A DNA stretch of 22,841 nucleotides from an uncultured Anaerolineaceae bacterium. Its GTDB lineage: Bacteria; Chloroflexota; Anaerolineae; Anaerolineales; Anaerolineaceae. Below are positions 1 to 6,761 of this stretch, one piece after another. The position numbers and the translations under genes were made by a program. The DNA is taken from NCBI GenBank assembly GCA_937897615.1, contig CALCNO010000207.1:1-22841 (forward strand), given 5' to 3'. The notes beneath the pieces are model-generated. The model was given only the letters and a program-made list of their open reading frames with translations, searched no databases and was not told the origin of the DNA. The stretch's first letter is position 1. Each line of letters begins with the position of its first letter.

Positions 1-885
1 GAGAATGGTTCTCTTTCGATGAACCTGGCGGAGTTGACCACGCGCACGCAGGTGATCTTTGATTCCAATTTGCCAGCAGATATTTTTGACCTCAACGGCC
101 AGCGGCAATCCGGGCAGGCTGCGCAGAGGGTGTTTGCTCACCTGAACGTAATGCGTGGGCTGCGCGGCATCGGCACCAAAGCTTACGTGAAAAGCGAGAA
201 CAACTTCCCTGCCGGCGCGGGTATCGCTTCATCAGCCTCTGCATTCGCCGCCCTGACAGTGGCCGGCATTCGCGCGCTGGGCATTGAACTCTCGGAGCGT
301 GATCTCTCACGGCTGGCGCGGCGCGGTTCCGGCTCTGCCTGCCGCTCGATCCCCGGCGGGTTTGTAGAGTGGTACCGTGGCGCCTCGGATACCGACTCCT
401 ATGCGGTTTCGATTGCGCCGCCGGAGCACTGGGCCCTCAGTGACCTGGTCGCCATAGTGGATGATCGGCACAAAGGTACCGGCTCCAGCGAAGGGCACGA
501 GATGGCCAAGAGCAGCCCGCTCCAGCCAGCCAGGGTATTGGATGCAGAGCGCCGCATCAACCTGTGCCGCGATGCCATCCAAAACAAGGATTTCGCGCTG
601 CTGGCAGAAATGATCGAGCTGGACTGCAACATGATGCATGCGGTGATGATGACCTCCACCCCGCCACTGTTGTACTGGAACCCTTTTACACTCGAACTGA
701 TGCGGGCGGCCAAAGACTGGCGCAAATCCGGAATCCCGGTTGCCTACACGATAGATGCCGGGCCTAATGTTCATCTCATCTGCGAATCATCTGCAGAGCA
801 GTTGATCGCCGAAAAACTCGCCACCTTCAAATGGGTAAAAGAGGTGCTCGTTGAGCACCCCGGCGGGCCGGCAAGGCTGGAGTGA
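1..885 (+). CDS. mvaD: Mevalonate (di)phosphate decarboxylase, 5'-truncated by window edge
   Basis: GHMP-superfamily decarboxylase of the mevalonate pathway, making isopentenyl (di)phosphate with ATP hydrolysis. The reading frame is open from base 1: the first codons read ENGSLSMNL, the family's NGSLS motif. The true start therefore lies upstream, and the ATG at 19 is internal. Visible family motifs are SENNFPAGAGIASSAS (the phosphate-binding loop), GSGSACRS with the conserved Arg, GGFVEW, and DAGPNVH, which holds the catalytic Asp near the C-terminus. About 294 residues are visible, so probably only some 25-35 are missing. The loop has PAGAG where many members have PTAAG. It is followed by a strong terminator, so it ends its own transcript. 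Chloroflexota are known to contain both diphosphomevalonate and phosphomevalonate decarboxylases of this family, so the exact substrate is open. The family is certain; the substrate is not. Confidence 0.9.
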   Translation, partial: ENGSLSMNLAELTTRTQVIFDSNLPADIFDLNGQRQSGQAAQRVFAHLNVMRGLRGIGTKAYVKSENNFPAGAGIASSASAFAALTVAGIRALGIELSERDLSRLARRGSGSACRSIPGGFVEWYRGASDTDSYAVSIAPPEHWALSDLVAIVDDRHKGTGSSEGHEMAKSSPLQPARVLDAERRINLCRDAIQNKDFALLAEMIELDCNMMHAVMMTSTPPLLYWNPFTLELMRAAKDWRKSGIPVAYTIDAGPNVHLICESSAEQLIAEKLATFKWVKEVLVEHPGGPARLE

Positions 886-915
886 AATCATCAAAAGATC
901 ACGGCACTGGCAAAC

Positions 916-944
916 AAAAAGAGTGGGGCATCCCACTCTTTTTT
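916..944 (+). terminator. Rho-independent terminator after mvaD
   Basis: The 7-bp stem GAGTGGG/CCCACTC has a GCAT tetraloop. It is flanked by five A on the left and six T on the right, which extends the pairing and gives the U-tract. It lies about 30 bases after the mvaD stop. The A tract on the left would also allow it to work on the other strand, but no minus-strand gene ends here. Confidence 0.9.
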
Positions 945-969
945 ATCTAACAATACTCTTATACACATC

Positions 970-1000
970 GGAGAAAAGAGTTCTCCATTGCGGATATAAT
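970..1000 (+). promoter_or_regulatory. Promoter of the rseP operon with overlapping small hairpin
   Basis: A perfect TATAAT lies at 995-1000, about 24-27 bases before the rseP start codons, so the leader would be only some 17-20 bases. No good -35 is seen at 16-18 bases upstream. That position is instead occupied by an inverted repeat, GGAGAA/TTCTCC (970-975 and 981-986, 5-base loop). This could be an operator or simply replace a -35. The -10 is convincing; the repeat's role is inferred. Confidence 0.6.
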
Positions 1001-1026
1001 ATTTAGTTGTAAATTATGGAGATATG

Positions 1027-2118
1027 ATGACCGGTTTAAGTTCAACCTTATTAACCATACTGGAATTTGTGATTGCATTTGGCGCACTGGTGTTCTTTCA
1101 CGAGTTCGGGCACTTCCTGGCTGCAAAGGCAAACAAAATAGAGGTGGAAGAATTTGGGCTGGGTATGCGCCCGCGCATGCTCAAACTCTTTGTGCTGGGG
1201 GGCACTCTCTTTACCCTCAATTGGATTCCTATCGGCGGGTTCTGCCAGATGAAAGGCGAAAACGGCGAAACTACGGAAAAGGGAAGTTTTCAGGCCGCCA
1301 AACCCTGGCGACGCCTGCTCACCTTGCTGGGCGGCCCCGTCACCAACCTGATTATCGGCATGTTCCTCATTGCCTACATCTTTACGCGCACCGGCTCCCC
1401 TGACCAAAAACAGGTGCAGATCATTGGCGTCAGCGAAAACACACCGGCTGCCGCTGCCAACCTGATGGTAGGCGACATTATCACCGAGATCGATGGAACA
1501 AAGATCGATGGATTCACCACTTTGTCTCAGGTCATCCAGGCAAACCTCGATCAGCCGGTTGAGATGGTCATTGACCGGGGCGGACAAAGTGTAGACATCA
1601 GCGTTACTCCACGCAGCCAGTACCCGGAAAACCAGGGCCCGGTAGGGATTACCATCTCCAATCCGGTAAAGCAAGTTAATTTTTTACAGGCGCTCCCGCC
1701 AGCCTTCCTCTCCACAGTTGACCAGGGAGTTCAATTAATCATGTTGCCGGTGAAATTAATCAGCGGGCAAATTGCGCCATCTGAAGCGCGTATGGTCAGC
1801 GTGAAAGGCATCTACGACATCTTTTCCAGAGTCCAGACCATCGATAAACAGGAATCTGCACAAGACCCCTCGTTGAAAGGGTTGAACACGCTGTCCTTCC
1901 TGGCGGTTATCTCGGTTGCCCTGGGGTTCACCAACCTGCTGCCGATCCCTGCACTGGACGGCGGAAGAATTCTCTTCCTGTTGCCAGAATTACTTTTCAA
2001 GAAGAAGGTTCCGCAGGAATTGGAAGGAAAGATCCACATGGTGGGGTATGCCCTGCTGATGCTGTTGATGGTAATTCTGGTGATCAACGACATTGTCAAC
2101 CCGGTTGTTTTGAAATAG
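1027..2118 (+). CDS. rseP: Site-2 protease RseP (M50 intramembrane metalloprotease)
   Basis: Zinc metalloprotease that cuts substrates within the membrane, classically anti-sigma factors after a first extracytoplasmic cut. The first membrane segment carries HEFGH (about residues 25-29), which gives the zinc-binding His residues and catalytic Glu. The third ligand is in NLLPIPALDGGR near residue 311. A single PDZ-like domain (about 125-210) sits between them. Hydrophobic segments lie at about 7-35, 95-115, 285-310 and 335-360. A length of 363-364 aa is normal for one-PDZ members. The gene starts ATGATG at 1024: GGAG (1018-1021) is 2 bases from the first ATG and 5 from the second, so the second (1027) is preferred. 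It heads an operon with the HEAT-repeat gene 12 bases downstream. No anti-sigma or sigma factor gene lies nearby, so the substrate cannot be read from context. Confidence 0.93.
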   Translation: MTGLSSTLLTILEFVIAFGALVFFHEFGHFLAAKANKIEVEEFGLGMRPRMLKLFVLGGTLFTLNWIPIGGFCQMKGENGETTEKGSFQAAKPWRRLLTLLGGPVTNLIIGMFLIAYIFTRTGSPDQKQVQIIGVSENTPAAAANLMVGDIITEIDGTKIDGFTTLSQVIQANLDQPVEMVIDRGGQSVDISVTPRSQYPENQGPVGITISNPVKQVNFLQALPPAFLSTVDQGVQLIMLPVKLISGQIAPSEARMVSVKGIYDIFSRVQTIDKQESAQDPSLKGLNTLSFLAVISVALGFTNLLPIPALDGGRILFLLPELLFKKKVPQELEGKIHMVGYALLMLLMVILVINDIVNPVVLK

Positions 2119-2130
2119 AAATGAGAAATC

Positions 2131-3159
2131 ATGGACGATAACCTGCATAAAACTGATTTCGGGGAATTTCTGGATGCCCTGTCGGATGTAAATCATCCTT
2201 TTCCGCCGGCACTGCTGCGCGGCGCCTCTGATCTGAGCAAAGTACAGCTGAAAAAGCTACTACCTATTTGGGCTACACTGCCTTCCGCCCGCAGGATCAA
2301 CTTCCTGGAAGACCTGGAAGAGCTGATGGAAAAAGATACTCTGGTCAGTTTTGACCAGCTGGCCCTGGCGGTTCTCTCAGACCCTGAGCCCAAGGTGAGA
2401 ATTCTGGCAATCCGTCTGTTATGGGAGTGCGAAGACACTCATATCATCGCTACCATTGTGGATATGATGCTGGAAGATCCGGAAGAAGCCGTGCGAGCTG
2501 CGGCAGCCAATTTCCTGGGTAAATTTGTTTACCTGGGCGAACTGGAAAGCATTGCCGACACTCATAAGATTTCCGTGGTGCGCAACCTGCTGGAGGTTCT
2601 GGCAAGTGAAGAGCTGCCGCAGGTGAAACAACGCGCGCTAGAATCGCTGGGCTATTCCAGCCACCCCAAAATTCCGTCACTGATTACCTCGGCACTCAGT
2701 TCCGGTGAAACGCTGTGGATGAGCGCGGCAATGGCAGCCATTAGTCACTCTGCCGATGAGGCCTGGGAACCGCATGTGCTGGCGCACCTAAACCACGGCG
2801 ACCACGAAGTTCAATTTGAGGCAGTGCGCGCCGCCGGAGAATTGGAGTTAACAAGCGCCCTGCAACCGCTGGCAGAGATGCTGGAAAACGATACGGTCGA
2901 CCCGGAAATCCGCATGGCAGCCATCTGGTCGCTCTCTCAAATCGGCGGCGATTTTGCCCGCGATCTGCTGCATAATCTGCTCAACACCACAGAAGATGAG
3001 GATGAGATCGAACTCATTGAAGCCGCGTTGGAGAACATGGAAACGGGCATTGATACCCAGGGATTCAAGATGATCAACTTTGACCCCGATGAGGATGAGA
3101 ACGAGGAAGATTACGATTTTGAAGAAGATGACGTGGATGAAGTAGAGGATTTTGGTTGA
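2131..3159 (+). CDS. HEAT-repeat protein with acidic C-terminal tail
   Basis: A soluble, probably cytoplasmic scaffold or adaptor of 342 aa; no signal peptide or membrane segment is visible. From about residue 75 to 300 it is built of paired helices with the HEAT pattern (for example DPEPKVRILAIRLLWE, DPEEAVRAAAANFLGK, DHEVQFEAVRAAGELE, DPEIRMAAIWSLSQIGG). The last about 26 residues are almost all Asp/Glu with a few Tyr, Phe and Val. HEAT proteins bind other proteins and have no activity of their own. The closest known comparison is the PBS-lyase-like HEAT family, but no lyase context is present. Its last codons overlap the start of the next gene by 8 bases, indicating translational coupling to the metallopeptidase. 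The specific function is unknown. Confidence 0.85.
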   Translation: MDDNLHKTDFGEFLDALSDVNHPFPPALLRGASDLSKVQLKKLLPIWATLPSARRINFLEDLEELMEKDTLVSFDQLALAVLSDPEPKVRILAIRLLWECEDTHIIATIVDMMLEDPEEAVRAAAANFLGKFVYLGELESIADTHKISVVRNLLEVLASEELPQVKQRALESLGYSSHPKIPSLITSALSSGETLWMSAAMAAISHSADEAWEPHVLAHLNHGDHEVQFEAVRAAGELELTSALQPLAEMLENDTVDPEIRMAAIWSLSQIGGDFARDLLHNLLNTTEDEDEIELIEAALENMETGIDTQGFKMINFDPDEDENEEDYDFEEDDVDEVEDFG

Positions 3160-4381
3160 GTTGAAAGCCTGGCGCTTTTTCTTCTTTTTCGCTCTCCTCC
3201 TTACTCCCCTGCTGGGACTGCCTCAAAGTGCCTCTGCCGATACGGGGTTCGCCATCGAGGATGTAGGTTTTCAGTACAAATTCGCAGACAAATTGCAGAT
3301 CGGCGCCTCTATACAGGCAGTTGAAAAACTGCAAACCCTGACGCTGTTAATTGAAGCGGAACAACAGGAACTCAGGCAATTCCAGATTACCCCTGGCGAG
3401 CAGATCGATGCCAGTATTGACCTGAGTACCAACAGTTTTGTCCCTTTTTCCAGAATTTACTTCTGGTTCAAAGCCGAATTGAGCGATGGCACCATTGTTA
3501 CCAGCCCTTCTTACTGGTTTGATTACAGTGATAACCGCTTCGAGTGGAAGAATGACAGCAGCAAGCTCTTTCACATTTATTGGGTCAACGGTGATGCCAG
3601 TTACGGGCAAGAAGTGCAGCAAGTCGCCAGATCGGGGCTGGAACGCGCTACGCAGCTATTGCCGGTTGTTCCCAACATTCCCATAGAAGTCTATGTATAT
3701 CCGGATGAAGCCACGTTGCAATCTGTAATGAACCTTGCGGCGCAATCGTGGATCAATGGGCATACCTATCTGGAAGCCAACCGGGTTTTGGTAGCAGAGA
3801 CAAACTCGCTGGACGATACCACCGATATTGAGCGTACCATTCCCCACGAACTGATGCACTTGCTGCAATTCCAAATCACCGGGCAGAACTATGCCAAAGC
3901 CCCGGTCTGGCTGCTCGAAGGATTGGCCACCCAAAGTGAACTTTACGCCAATGCTGACCGCCAACGCCTGCTGGAAGAAGCCCTGCAAAAGGGAACGCTC
4001 CAGCCGCTGGCAGATTTGTGCGTGGCAATGCCGCAGGAAGCAAATCAGGTTTCGCTTTCCTATGCACAATCAGCTTCAGTGGTAAGTTATCTGCAAAATC
4101 AGTATGGCAATCAGGTTTTGCTCGCCATGCTGCAGAATGCTGCCAATGGTCTGGAATGTGAAGCGAACATCAGTGCCGTTCTCGGGGTTTCTGCCCAGCA
4201 ACTTGACAGCACCTGGAAGAATTCCCTCGTAGAAAGTACCGGTAGCACAAATACTGCAGACCTCGGTCGTATCCTTTGGATCGCAATACCCACATTGCTG
4301 GTGCTGGCAGGGGTGATGATTCTCCTGCGCCGCCGAAAACATTCGAGAATGCACCAGGACGAAAATGGAAACGCAGCTTAA
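3152..4381 (+). CDS. Secreted, membrane-anchored HExxH metallopeptidase (peptidase MA-like)
   Basis: Predicted extracytoplasmic zinc peptidase of 409 aa. An N-terminal signal peptide (run of Phe/Leu, then a Ser-Ala-Ser-Ala cleavage-like site near residue 29) is followed by a beta-rich region. The gluzincin-type catalytic core has HELMH (about 232-236) and a likely third ligand Glu about 20 residues later in WLLEGLA (near 256). A single C-terminal membrane helix (about 371-392) is followed by an Arg/Lys/His-rich tail, so the C-terminus should be cytoplasmic and the peptidase outside. No ATG fits: TTG at 3152 and TTG at 3161 are both possible, with AGAGGA at 3144-3149 too near the first (2 bases) and rather far from the second (11 bases). 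Overlaps on both sides (8 bases with the HEAT gene, 17 with the acylphosphatase gene) place it in the operon. The fold family is confident; substrates are unknown. Confidence 0.85.
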   Translation: MVELKAWRFFFFFALLLTPLLGLPQSASADTGFAIEDVGFQYKFADKLQIGASIQAVEKLQTLTLLIEAEQQELRQFQITPGEQIDASIDLSTNSFVPFSRIYFWFKAELSDGTIVTSPSYWFDYSDNRFEWKNDSSKLFHIYWVNGDASYGQEVQQVARSGLERATQLLPVVPNIPIEVYVYPDEATLQSVMNLAAQSWINGHTYLEANRVLVAETNSLDDTTDIERTIPHELMHLLQFQITGQNYAKAPVWLLEGLATQSELYANADRQRLLEEALQKGTLQPLADLCVAMPQEANQVSLSYAQSASVVSYLQNQYGNQVLLAMLQNAANGLECEANISAVLGVSAQQLDSTWKNSLVESTGSTNTADLGRILWIAIPTLLVLAGVMILLRRRKHSRMHQDENGNAA

Positions 4382-4655
4382 GCGCCTGCACGCCATTGTG
4401 GAGGGGCACGTTCAGGGAGTCGGATTCCGGTATTTCGTATTGAGCCAGGCGCAGAGCCTGAACTTGACCGGTTGGGTGCGCAACCTGACAAACGGGGACG
4501 TGGAAGTGACCGCTGAGGGCAATCCCACCGACCTTGAACAGTTACTCTCCAAACTGCACCAGGGGCCGCCGGGTTCTCACGTAATCAATGTTCAAGCCGA
4601 TTGGTTTGCGGCAGAAAACACTTTCACCCTTTTTAGCGTCCGTTCTTCCCACTAG
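4365..4655 (+). CDS. acyP: Acylphosphatase
   Basis: Small cytosolic enzyme that hydrolyses carboxyl-phosphate bonds such as those of acetyl phosphate or carbamoyl phosphate. The 96-residue length is typical. The motif EGHVQGVGFRYF holds the phosphate-binding Arg (R22), and GWVRNLTNGDVEV holds the catalytic Asn (N40). The ATG lies inside the end of the peptidase gene with AGGA 5 bases before it. This is the last gene of the rseP operon. Its TAG stop shares the CTAG palindrome with the stop of the converging uvrB gene, so there is no space for a terminator between them. Confidence 0.95.
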   Translation: METQLKRLHAIVEGHVQGVGFRYFVLSQAQSLNLTGWVRNLTNGDVEVTAEGNPTDLEQLLSKLHQGPPGSHVINVQADWFAAENTFTLFSVRSSH

Positions 4656-6700
4656 CCGCCAGTCTCATCGATTTCACCAGCCATCAGGCGCGCCTTTTGC
4701 CAGGGCGGTAGTTTGGACTCGTCCGCCATCAAGTTACGCAAATCAATAATCTGGTCTCGCAGAGCCGCAGCCTGCTCAAATGCCAGGTCTTTCGCCGCCT
4801 GTTTCATCTGGGTTTCCAACTCGGCGATCAGGCGTTTGATTTCCTTCAATGGCATGGGAAGGCCGGTCTTGTACTCACCGCCCCTTTCCGCAATCGATTG
4901 CGGCGAGGACAGGCGCTCCGTCAGGTCATGCACGGCCTTGATAATCGTGACAGGTTCGATGCCATGTTCTGTGTTATAAGCCATCTGCTTGGCGCGCCTG
5001 CGGTTAGTTTCGTCGATGGCATACTTCATGGCATCAGTGAGTCCATCAGCATACATGAGCACCTTGCCGTGAGCATTACGCGCCGCACGCCCGATGGTTT
5101 GAATAAGTGCGGTTCCGGACCTGAGGAACCCCTGCTTATCAGCATCCAGAATTGCCACCAGTGAGACTTCCGGCAAGTCCAAACCCTCGCGCAGCAGGTT
5201 GATGCCGACGAGTACATCAAACACGCCGGTACGCAGATCGCGCAAAATGCTCACGCGTTCCAGAGTTTCCACCTCCGAGTGCAGGTAGTTCACCTTGACC
5301 CCCAATTCCAACAGGTAATCAGAAAGGTCTTCAGCCATGCGCTTGGTAAGGGTGGTCACCAGCACGCGTTCGCCATTTTCCCCCCGCTTTTTGATCTCGC
5401 CGTACAGGTCGTCCACCTGTCCCTTTGTCGGGCGCACTTCTACTTCGGGATCCACAAGGCCGGTGGGGCGGATGATCTGTTCCACCACCTGATTGGCGCG
5501 CTTGAGTTCGAATTCCGCCGGGGTGGCAGAAGTGTAAACCGTGTAGCCCATGTGTTTTTGGAACTCATCAAAGGTTAGGGGGCGATTATCAAGCGCGCTG
5601 GGCAGGCGGAAGCCATATTCCACCAACGTGCTCTTGCGCGACTGGTCGCCGTGGTACATGCCGCGAATCTGTGGAACCGTCATGTGCGATTCATCGAGAA
5701 CAAGCAAGTATTCGCTGGGTAGGTAGTCCATCAAGGTCCAAGGTGGAGAACCCACCGGGCGTTGATCCAAGTGGCGCGAGTAGTTTTCGATGCCAGAGCA
5801 GTATCCAACCTCCTTGAGCATTTCGAGGTCGTAGCGGCAGCGTTGCTCAATGCGCTGGGCTTCCAGCAAACGATTGTTGGCATTGAAGTAAGCCACCTGG
5901 TCATCCAATTCTTTTTCGATGTCTTTGATCGCCTGCCCCAGGCGGTCATCGCTGGCAATGTAGTGCTTGGCAGGAAAGATCTCGATCTGCTGCGGCTCGG
6001 AAAAGATCTCACCGGTGAGCGGGCTGAATTCGACGATCTTCTCCACTTCATCGCCAAAAAAGCTCAGGCGGTAGGCTTTCTTTTCCTCGTAGGCAGGGAA
6101 TATCTCGACGGTATCGCCGCGAACACGGAACACCCCCGGGCGCAGTTCCAGGTCGTTGCGCTGGTACTGGCTTTCGACCAACTGGCGCAAGAGCGCATTA
6201 CGCCGGTAAATACCGCCAACCTCTAGGTGCACCACCACATTGCCATAGGCCTCCGGATTTCCCAGGCCATAGATGCAAGAGACGGACGCCACGATGACCA
6301 CATCCTTGCGGGACATCAATGCTGTGGTGGCCGCCAGGCGCATGCGATCAATTTCCTCGTTGATCTCGGTTTCCTTTTCAATGTATAGATCGTGCCGCGG
6401 CACATAAGCCTCTGGCTGATAGTAATCGTAATAGGAGACAAAGTACTCAACTGCATTGTCCGGGAAGAATTCTTTGAACTCACTGTAGAGCTGCGCCGCC
6501 AGCGTTTTGTTGTGCGCCATCACCAGCGCCGGCATCTGCAATTCCTGGATCACATTGGCGATTGTAAAAGTTTTGCCGGTACCGGTAGCGCCCAGCAATA
6601 CCTGATCGCGGTAGCCGCCGCGAATGCCCGCCACCAGGCCGCGGATGGCTTCTGGCTGGTCCCCTGTTGGTTGATACGGCGCGTGCAAGTTAAATGGCAT
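4652..6700 (-). CDS. uvrB: Excinuclease ABC subunit UvrB
   Basis: Damage-verifying helicase-like subunit of nucleotide excision repair, loaded by UvrA and then recruiting UvrC. It is 682 aa, normal for the family. Walker A is GATGTGKT (37-44). The beta-hairpin region YYDYYQPEAYVP follows, then DESH (336-339). Motifs V/VI are INLLREGLDLPE and QTIGRAARN. A C-terminal UVR motif (from about residue 640) binds UvrC. A longer frame opens at 6724, but the ATG at 6700 has a perfect AAGGAG (6706-6711) 5 bases before it, and a likely transcription start near 6722 leaves the upstream ATG without a leader, so 6700 is chosen. It follows mfd by 61 bases and has its own promoter with a LexA-like box. The stop codon overlaps that of acyP. 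Confidence 0.97.
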   Translation of the reverse strand: MPFNLHAPYQPTGDQPEAIRGLVAGIRGGYRDQVLLGATGTGKTFTIANVIQELQMPALVMAHNKTLAAQLYSEFKEFFPDNAVEYFVSYYDYYQPEAYVPRHDLYIEKETEINEEIDRMRLAATTALMSRKDVVIVASVSCIYGLGNPEAYGNVVVHLEVGGIYRRNALLRQLVESQYQRNDLELRPGVFRVRGDTVEIFPAYEEKKAYRLSFFGDEVEKIVEFSPLTGEIFSEPQQIEIFPAKHYIASDDRLGQAIKDIEKELDDQVAYFNANNRLLEAQRIEQRCRYDLEMLKEVGYCSGIENYSRHLDQRPVGSPPWTLMDYLPSEYLLVLDESHMTVPQIRGMYHGDQSRKSTLVEYGFRLPSALDNRPLTFDEFQKHMGYTVYTSATPAEFELKRANQVVEQIIRPTGLVDPEVEVRPTKGQVDDLYGEIKKRGENGERVLVTTLTKRMAEDLSDYLLELGVKVNYLHSEVETLERVSILRDLRTGVFDVLVGINLLREGLDLPEVSLVAILDADKQGFLRSGTALIQTIGRAARNAHGKVLMYADGLTDAMKYAIDETNRRRAKQMAYNTEHGIEPVTIIKAVHDLTERLSSPQSIAERGGEYKTGLPMPLKEIKRLIAELETQMKQAAKDLAFEQAAALRDQIIDLRNLMADESKLPPWQKARLMAGEIDETGG

Positions 6701-6709
6701 GGCAACTCC

Positions 6710-6724
6710 TTGATCTTCGATCAA
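6710..6724 (-). promoter_or_regulatory. 5'-leader hairpin directly before the uvrB ribosome-binding site
   Basis: TTGATC and GATCAA form a perfect 6-bp stem around a 3-base loop. On the minus strand it would fold at or within two bases of the predicted uvrB mRNA 5' end, and its last two bases overlap the start of the AAGGAG ribosome-binding site. Such 5'-terminal stems can protect mRNA or limit ribosome access. The structure is seen; the function is inferred. Confidence 0.45.
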
Positions 6725-6728
6725 AGTG

Positions 6729-6757
6729 ATTATAGCACATATGTTCTTTATTTAAGA
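6729..6757 (-). promoter_or_regulatory. uvrB promoter (extended -10)
   Basis: On the minus strand the sequence TGCTATAAT gives a perfect -10 (6734-6729) with the extended TGn element. A weak -35, TCTTAA (6757-6752), sits 17 bases upstream. The predicted start is near 6722. It lies in the short gap between mfd and uvrB, so uvrB can be made independently of the upstream operon. Confidence 0.75.
6735..6746 (-). promoter_or_regulatory. Candidate LexA (SOS, Cheo-type) operator of uvrB
   Basis: On the minus strand the 12 bases read GAAC-ATAT-GTGC. The Gram-positive LexA consensus is GAAC-RNRY-GTTC. All positions fit except one T to G in the right half-site. It lies between the -35 and -10 of the uvrB promoter, where a repressor would block RNA polymerase. 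uvrB is an SOS gene in many bacteria. No lexA gene is in the window. Confidence 0.5.
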
Positions 6758-6761
6758 TTCT

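Noticed and set aside
1051..1674. Minus-strand open frame of 207 codons opposite rseP
   Set aside because: It is a shadow of a well-supported gene, with no motifs and no promoter.
6701..6724. Longer uvrB start (ATG at 6724)
   Set aside because: It coincides with the predicted mRNA 5' end and hairpin; the ATG at 6700 has a perfect AAGGAG and fits the family N-terminus.
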